DNA from: JAPEKQ01 sp964597945
GTDB lineage: Bacteria > Joyebacterota > Joyebacteria > Joyebacterales > Joyebacteraceae
Reading direction: 5' to 3'
DNA: 39,549 bases
NCBI GenBank assembly: GCA_964597945.1
Contig: CAZRAD010000007.1
Coordinates: 1-39,549, forward strand
A program made the translations under genes and the position numbers. Below the pieces are notes generated by a model. It was given only the letters and a program-made list of their open reading frames with translations, was not told the DNA's origin and ran no database searches. Positions 35,596 through 39,549 of this stretch are shown here, piece after piece (positions within the stretch are counted from its first letter, which is position 1; each line of letters starts with the position of its first letter).

Positions 35596-35613
35596 GGGCA
35601 TGCACACATGCCC
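35596..35613 (+). promoter_or_regulatory. Leader hairpin just before the hdrC ribosome binding site
   Basis: GGGCATG and its complement form a perfect 7-bp stem on a CACA loop. It ends 11 bases before the GGAGG site (35625-35629) that serves ATG 35635. It also buries an in-frame ATG at 35608, which argues against that codon as the hdrC start. A role in stability or translation control is inference. Confidence 0.45.
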
Positions 35614-35634
35614 GAGGAATCATCGGAGGTGTGG

Positions 35635-36048
35635 ATGAGGCTCAAGCTGAGCGCAGAAGTCATCAAGGGAGATCTCGTCGAGAGGGTTGAGGAACTCTCC
35701 GGCCAGAGCCTGTCCGCGTGCTACCAGTGCGGGCGGTGCACGGCCGGGTGCCCCGTCGTCGAGGAGATGGACATCGTGCCGAGCGAGGTCATCCGCCTGC
35801 TGCAGCTCGGTCAGGTCGAGCCCGCGCTCGATTCGGAGACGATCTGGATATGTGCGTCGTGTCTCCAGTGCGCCTCGCGCTGTCCGCGCGGCGTGGAATT
35901 CTCGAGCATCTGTGACGCGCTCAGAGCTATCGTGCTCCGCAAGCGTCTCAGCGGCACGGTCGTCGACGCGGATGAGATGACAACGGCCATGGTGTCGGAC
36001 GCGCCGCAGCTGGGTGTGATCGGGGCCCTGAGAAAGCTCAACGGATAG
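35635..36048 (+). CDS. hdrC: Heterodisulfide reductase-like subunit C (two 4Fe-4S clusters)
   Basis: Small ferredoxin-like subunit that passes electrons between HdrA and HdrB in the cytoplasmic Hdr complex. The 137 residues contain two cysteine sets of the 4Fe-4S type: C29-x2-C32-x2-C35-x3-C39-P (CYQCGRCTAGCP) and C73-x2-C76-x2-C79-x3-C83-P (CASCLQCASRCP). Both are complete. The start is ATG 35635, with GGAGG five bases ahead; in-frame ATGs at 35515 and 35608 are less likely. HdrB follows after 16 bases, so they are in one operon. In non-methanogens the HdrB-HdrC pair usually reduces an unknown disulfide or other acceptor. Confidence 0.93.
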   Translation: MRLKLSAEVIKGDLVERVEELSGQSLSACYQCGRCTAGCPVVEEMDIVPSEVIRLLQLGQVEPALDSETIWICASCLQCASRCPRGVEFSSICDALRAIVLRKRLSGTVVDADEMTTAMVSDAPQLGVIGALRKLNG

Positions 36049-36064
36049 GGAGTCGGAGGCACAG

Positions 36065-36976
36065 ATGAAGATACCTTACTACCCCGGATGTACGCTTCAC
36101 GAGCGAGCCCTCGACTTCGACAAGGCATCGAGGGAGTGCGCGCGGGCGTTGGGGATCGAGCTGGAAGAGCTTGAGACCTGGACGTGCTGCGGCGCCGTGT
36201 TCCCGCTCACGACCGACTCGGTGATGGACATCCTCGCAGGGGTGAGGAACCTCGCCTATGCCGCCAGACAGGGCGACAAGGTCGTGACGCTCTGTTCGTT
36301 CTGCTACAACGTTCTCAAGCGGACGAACCACGCGCTGCACACCGACGCGGAGAAGCGCGAGAAGGCCAACCTGTTCCTCCGGGCCGACACCGAGGTTCGC
36401 GAGAACATCGGGAGCTATCTCAAAGAGGACTACCTCGGTCAGGTCGAGGTTCTTCACTACATCGAGATGCTCAGGGATATCGTCGGCTTCGACAAGATCG
36501 GCGGTCTCGTGAAGAAGGACCTCTCCGGTCTCAAGGTCGCCCCGTACTACGGATGCATGCTCCTCCGACCGAAGAAGGAGATGGAGTTCGACGATCCGGA
36601 GCAGCCGGAGATCTTCGAGGGACTGCTCGGCTCGATCGGGTGCGACGTTGTCGACTTCCCGATGAAGACCGAATGCTGCGGCGGGTTTCAGGTGGCTCGA
36701 GACGAAGAAACGGCGGCTGCGTGTTCGCAGACCATCATCAACTCGGCGTCGCGACGCGATGCCGACATCATCGTCACCACCTGTCCGCTCTGCAGGTACA
36801 ACCTGGACGTGATGCAGGAGAAGATGGAGAAGAGCGTTACCGGCTTCCGTAAGATCCCGGTGATCTACTTCACGCAGCTTCTTGGTGTTGCGCTCGGGAT
36901 AGACGAGGAGTACCTGGACTTCAGCGACAACTACGTTGACCCGCGGCCAGTGCTGGCCGAGAAGAGCCTGGTCTAG
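36065..36976 (+). CDS. hdrB: Heterodisulfide reductase-like subunit B (two CCG domains)
   Basis: Catalytic subunit of the Hdr complex. In methanogens it cleaves the CoM-S-S-CoB disulfide at two noncubane 4Fe-4S clusters; the substrate in bacteria like this is unknown. The 303 residues carry two full CCG motifs: Cys9, Cys41-Cys42, Cys77, Cys80 in the first and Cys163, Cys204-Cys205, Cys240, Cys243 in the second (YYPGCTLHERALDFDKAS, TWTCCGAVFP, CSFCYN; then YYGCMLLRPKKEMEFDDPEQ, ECCGGFQ, CPLCRYNLD). All ten cysteines are present, so both clusters should form. GGAGG lies five bases before the ATG. HdrA starts ten bases after its stop. Confidence 0.95.
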   Translation: MKIPYYPGCTLHERALDFDKASRECARALGIELEELETWTCCGAVFPLTTDSVMDILAGVRNLAYAARQGDKVVTLCSFCYNVLKRTNHALHTDAEKREKANLFLRADTEVRENIGSYLKEDYLGQVEVLHYIEMLRDIVGFDKIGGLVKKDLSGLKVAPYYGCMLLRPKKEMEFDDPEQPEIFEGLLGSIGCDVVDFPMKTECCGGFQVARDEETAAACSQTIINSASRRDADIIVTTCPLCRYNLDVMQEKMEKSVTGFRKIPVIYFTQLLGVALGIDEEYLDFSDNYVDPRPVLAEKSLV

Positions 36977-36986
36977 GGGAGGAGTG

Positions 36987-38945
36987 ATGGAACATCGCAT
37001 AGGCGTTTTCGTCTGCCACTGTGGTACGAACATCGCCGGCGTGGTGGACGTGAAGCGGGTTGCAGAGGAACTGGCCAGCTATCCGGGAGTCGCGTTCTCA
37101 ACCGACTACGCGTATATGTGTTCGGATCCCGGCCAGAACCTCGTCAAGGACGCGATCAAGGAGCACAAGCTGACCGGCGTCGTCGTGTCGGCGTGCTCCC
37201 CGACGCTCCACGAGGCAACCTTCCGGCGCGCCGGTGTCGGCGCCGATCTGAATCCGTACATGGTCGAGATCGCCAACATTCGTGAGCAGTGCAGCTGGGT
37301 CCATCAGAAGGACAAGCCGCGCGCGACGGACAAGGCGGTCAAGATCATCAAGACGATGATCGAGAAGGTGAAGCAGGACGAGGCGCTTGAGCCGATCGCG
37401 GTTCCGGTGACGAAGCGCGCGCTCGTCGTGGGTGGTGGGGTGGCGGGTATTCAGGCCGCGCTCGACATCGCGAACTCCGGACACGAGGTTATCCTCGTTG
37501 AGAAGGAGGCCTCGATCGGCGGTCACATGGCGCAGCTGTCAGAGACGTTCCCGACGCTCGACTGCTCGCAGTGCATCCTGACGCCGAAAATGGTCGACGC
37601 ATCGCAGCATCCCAGGATCACGCTGATGACCTACTGCGAGGTCGAGGATGTCGCGGGCTACGTGGGCAACTTCAAGGTCAAGATCAAGAAGAAGGCCGCG
37701 TACGTCAACCGGGACGTCTGCACCGGCTGTGGTCTGTGCTCCGAGAAGTGCCCGTCGAAGACGGACTCGGAGTTCGACGAGGGACTCTCCAAGCGGAAGG
37801 CCATCTACACGCCGTCCCCGCAGGCCGTCCCGAACAAGCCGGTGCTCGACGCTGACCACTGCATCTACTTCAAGAACGGCAAGTGCGGCATCTGCGCGAA
37901 GATCTGTCCGGTCGACGCGGTCGACTACACGCAGAAGGACGAGTTTGTGGACGTGGAGGTCGGCGCGATCATCGTCGCCACCGGCTACGATCTCTATCCG
38001 ATGGTCAACATCGGCGAGTACGGCGGCGGCAAGATCAAGGACGTCGTGACGAGCCTGCAGTTTGAACGCCTTCTCTCCGCGTCCGGACCGACCGGCGGAC
38101 AGGTGTTGAGACCCTCCGACGGCGAGGTGCCGAAAGAGGTTGTCTTCCTGACCTGCGTCGGGTCCCGCGATCCGGAGAACCACAAGGCGTACTGCTCCAA
38201 GGCCTGCTGCATGTACCTGACGAAGCACGCGATGCTCTACAAGCACAACGTGCACGAGGGTCAGGCCTATCTGTTCTATATGGACGTTCGGACCGGTGGA
38301 AAGGGCTACGAGGAGTTCTACCAGCGCGCGGCCGAGGAGGACGACGTCCTCTATATTCGCGGCAAGGTCTCGAAGGTCTTCGAAGAGGACGGGAAGGTGA
38401 TGGTCTGGGGCGTCGACACGCTCACCGGCCAGAAGGTCGAGATCGCCGCCGACATGGTCGTGCTCGGTCTCGCCATGGTTCCCAGTGTTGGCGCGCTGGA
38501 GCTTGCAAAGAAGCTCAAGATCCAGGTCAACGAGTGGGGCTTCCTTTCGGAGGCCCATCCGAAGCTCAGGCCCGTCGAGAGTCTCGCGCCCGGTTTCTAC
38601 CTGGCCGGCGCCGCGCAGGGTCCGAAGGACATCCCGGACGCTGTTGCCCAGGCCTCGGCTGCCGCGAGCAAGGTCGCATCGCTCTTCGCGGAGAAGGAGT
38701 ATCATCGCGAGCCGATCATCGCGTTCGTTGATGAGGACGACTGCGCCGGCTGTCGCGTCTGTGTCTCGGTCTGTCCGTACGACGCGGCGGAGTTTGACGA
38801 GGAGAAGAAGGTCGCTCACATCCAGGAGGCGATCTGTGAAGGGTGCGGCGCGTGTATCGCGGCGTGTCCGTCCGGATCGGTGACGCAGAAGAATCTCACT
38901 GACGACCAGCTGTTCAAGATGGTCACGGCGGCCCTGGAGGACTGA
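36987..38945 (+). CDS. hdrA: Heterodisulfide reductase-like subunit A (FAD, several 4Fe-4S clusters)
   Basis: The flavin subunit that bifurcates or confurcates electrons between a low-potential ferredoxin-type carrier and HdrB. Its 652 residues match the standard HdrA layout: an N-terminal CHCGTNIAG domain with further cysteines (Cys10, 12, 45, 70, 102), the FAD-binding GGGVAG at 149-154 followed by EKEASIGGHMAQL and DCSQC, and clusters at Cys245/248/251/255 and Cys292/300/303/307. At the C-terminus are two ferredoxin-type motifs, CAGCRVCVSVCP (586-597) and CEGCGACIAACP (617-628). ATG 36987 has GGGAGGAG four bases ahead; an ATG at 36936 falls inside hdrB. The MvhD-like gene begins one base after its stop. 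No fused electron-input module is present, so electrons must come from a partner encoded elsewhere. Confidence 0.95.
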   Translation: MEHRIGVFVCHCGTNIAGVVDVKRVAEELASYPGVAFSTDYAYMCSDPGQNLVKDAIKEHKLTGVVVSACSPTLHEATFRRAGVGADLNPYMVEIANIREQCSWVHQKDKPRATDKAVKIIKTMIEKVKQDEALEPIAVPVTKRALVVGGGVAGIQAALDIANSGHEVILVEKEASIGGHMAQLSETFPTLDCSQCILTPKMVDASQHPRITLMTYCEVEDVAGYVGNFKVKIKKKAAYVNRDVCTGCGLCSEKCPSKTDSEFDEGLSKRKAIYTPSPQAVPNKPVLDADHCIYFKNGKCGICAKICPVDAVDYTQKDEFVDVEVGAIIVATGYDLYPMVNIGEYGGGKIKDVVTSLQFERLLSASGPTGGQVLRPSDGEVPKEVVFLTCVGSRDPENHKAYCSKACCMYLTKHAMLYKHNVHEGQAYLFYMDVRTGGKGYEEFYQRAAEEDDVLYIRGKVSKVFEEDGKVMVWGVDTLTGQKVEIAADMVVLGLAMVPSVGALELAKKLKIQVNEWGFLSEAHPKLRPVESLAPGFYLAGAAQGPKDIPDAVAQASAAASKVASLFAEKEYHREPIIAFVDEDDCAGCRVCVSVCPYDAAEFDEEKKVAHIQEAICEGCGACIAACPSGSVTQKNLTDDQLFKMVTAALED

Positions 38946-38946
38946 T

Positions 38947-39459
38947 ATGTTCGAACCAAGAGTCGTTTGCTTCTTCTGCAAGTGGTGCACGTACGCCGGC
39001 GCCGATCTCGCGGGGACTTCTCGAAAACAGTACCCGCCGAACGGTGTCGCGGTGCGTGTCAACTGCAGCGGACGCGTGGATCCGCAGCACATCCTGTGGG
39101 CATTCCGGGAAGGGGCGGACGGTGTGTTGTTGGGCGGATGCCACCCGGGTGACTGCCACTATCAGGACGGCAACTACAACACGATGCGGCGCCTGTCGCT
39201 TCTCAAGCCGATGCTTAAGGAGCTTGGAGTCGATCCGGACCGTGTCAGGCTCGAGTGGATCTCGGCGGCCGAAGGCGACAAGCTCGTTCGCGTCATGAAC
39301 GAGTTCGTCGATGAGATCCGCGAGCTTGGTCCTATGACGGTCGATCTCGGGGAGAAGCTCTCCGGTGTTGAGGCTCCGGCCGGGGATGAGGCCGTCGTGG
39401 TCGCCGGTGACATTGCAGCGAAGAGCAAGAAGAGCAAGAAGGCGAAATCCAAGAAGTAG
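38947..39459 (+). CDS. mvhD: MvhD-type iron-sulfur protein (methyl-viologen-reducing hydrogenase delta subunit family)
   Basis: Connects HdrA to an electron-donating enzyme such as a hydrogenase, formate dehydrogenase or NADH-type oxidoreductase, through a 2Fe-2S cluster. The 170 residues hold the conserved cysteines: CFFCKWC at 8-14, VNCSGRVDP with Cys40, and GGCHPGDCHY with Cys65 and Cys70, followed by RRLSLLKPMLKELG and RLEWISAAEG. The family usually ends near residue 140. Here about 30 more residues follow, ending in a run of Lys and Ser (KSKKSKKAKSKK), an unusual basic tail. The ATG comes one base after the hdrA stop, so translation is coupled. No hydrogenase subunit follows within the window. 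Confidence 0.93.
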   Translation: MFEPRVVCFFCKWCTYAGADLAGTSRKQYPPNGVAVRVNCSGRVDPQHILWAFREGADGVLLGGCHPGDCHYQDGNYNTMRRLSLLKPMLKELGVDPDRVRLEWISAAEGDKLVRVMNEFVDEIRELGPMTVDLGEKLSGVEAPAGDEAVVVAGDIAAKSKKSKKAKSKK

Positions 39460-39470
39460 CTTGAGGATGG

Positions 39471-39502
39471 ACGGGGAGGGGTGACAAGCCCTCACCCCCG
39501 TC
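39471..39502 (+). terminator. Hairpin after mvhD (possible attenuator)
   Basis: GACGGGG (39471-39477) pairs with CCCCGTC (39496-39502). Inside this, GTGA (39481-39484) pairs with TCAC (39492-39495), with a three-base bulge. No T-run follows and another gene begins 25 bases later, so partial termination or mRNA stabilisation is as likely as full termination. Confidence 0.35.
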
Positions 39503-39526
39503 AGACGAACAGGGGGAATGCCTACG

Positions 39527-39549
39527 ATGGCAGCTGATAAGGTCACCAT
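39527..39549 (+). CDS. Start of an unidentified gene, cut by the right edge
   Basis: An ATG at 39527 begins seven complete codons (MAADKVT) before the window ends. AGGGGGA about nine bases upstream is a fair ribosome binding site. The position, 67 bases after mvhD on the same strand, suggests another gene of the hdr transcript, perhaps the enzyme that feeds or drains the Hdr complex. Too little is visible to name it. Confidence 0.55.

Larger units (their letters stand above)
35189..35634. other. Divergent intergenic region of about 446 bases between MFS gene and hdr operon
   Basis: It holds the GACTGTCTCC repeat copy at 35213-35222, the plus-strand hdr promoter at 35364-35392, and a leader of about 236 bases with hairpins at 35494-35514 (GGAACG/CGTTCC) and 35596-35613. 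A frame open from 35515 would extend HdrC by 40 residues, but these do not resemble HdrC and lack an SD. A weak minus-strand TTGTCG-N17-TAGCCT could serve the MFS gene. Confidence 0.65.

Noticed and set aside
37539..39092. A 517-residue minus-strand open frame opposite hdrA and mvhD
   Set aside because: The plus strand encodes proteins with complete iron-sulfur motifs. The antisense product has no recognisable domain.
1..39549. CRISPR array, prophage, insertion sequence, tRNA or rRNA genes
   Set aside because: No spaced direct repeats of CRISPR size, transposase or phage-type genes, cloverleaf folds or rRNA sequence were seen in the intergenic regions.

Overview
This is G+C-rich bacterial DNA, probably from a metagenome-assembled genome: a 100-base run of N sits between two identical 55-base ends. 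The secreted proteins point to an FCB-like candidate phylum of the Eisenbacteria, Krumholzibacteriota or Latescibacterota type. One long exported protein combines a C25 (gingipain-type) peptidase-like domain, FG-GAP-like repeats, a parallel beta-helix and a C-terminal FlgD-Ig-like sorting domain preceded by an NPFNP motif. HdrCBA plus an MvhD-like protein suggests anaerobic, flavin-based energy metabolism. Phylum placement is inference; there is no rRNA gene, tRNA gene or phylogenetic marker apart from a partial clpB.

Layout. 1-1199 (+): 3' part of clpB, ending at a strong terminator shared with convergent pfkA. 1326-8559 (-): pfkA, a 1,556-residue C25-like surface protein, and two paralogous small secreted proteins with the same C-terminal motif; the more upstream paralog has a clear promoter and a long, structured 5' leader. 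9064-11163 (+): membrane glycosyltransferase fused to TPRs. 11250-16802 (-): a three-gene operon of an orphan molybdenum hydroxylase subunit, a secreted protein with twelve 'DxxGxDxY' repeats, and a secreted HEAT-repeat protein. The genes join through ATGA stop/start overlaps once the probably artificial gap at 12321-12420 is collapsed. 17075-19828 (+): PAS/GAF diguanylate cyclase. 19911-22394 (+): glycogen phosphorylase. 22354-31955 (-): YyaL/SSP411-type thioredoxin-fold protein and two hybrid histidine kinases sharing a GAF-kinase-receiver module. 32219-35188 (-): secreted DUF1028-TPR protein, stand-alone LigD-N-type protein and an MFS transporter flanked by short repeats. 35635-39459 (+): hdrC-hdrB-hdrA-mvhD operon behind a good sigma70-type promoter, followed by the first codons of another gene.

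How the parts fit. PfkA and glycogen phosphorylase serve central and storage carbon metabolism, and Hdr/MvhD serves electron transfer, but no hydrogenase or formate dehydrogenase is visible. Large sensor proteins (one cyclase, two kinases) and exported repeat proteins make up much of the rest. The most promising undescribed material is the twelve-repeat secreted protein in its coupled operon, the paired secreted paralogs ending in SSWGVIKxLY with an EF-hand-like loop, and the three-way-junction RNA leader before one of them. Four genes or operons share a promoter pattern close to TTGACW-N17-TARANT.
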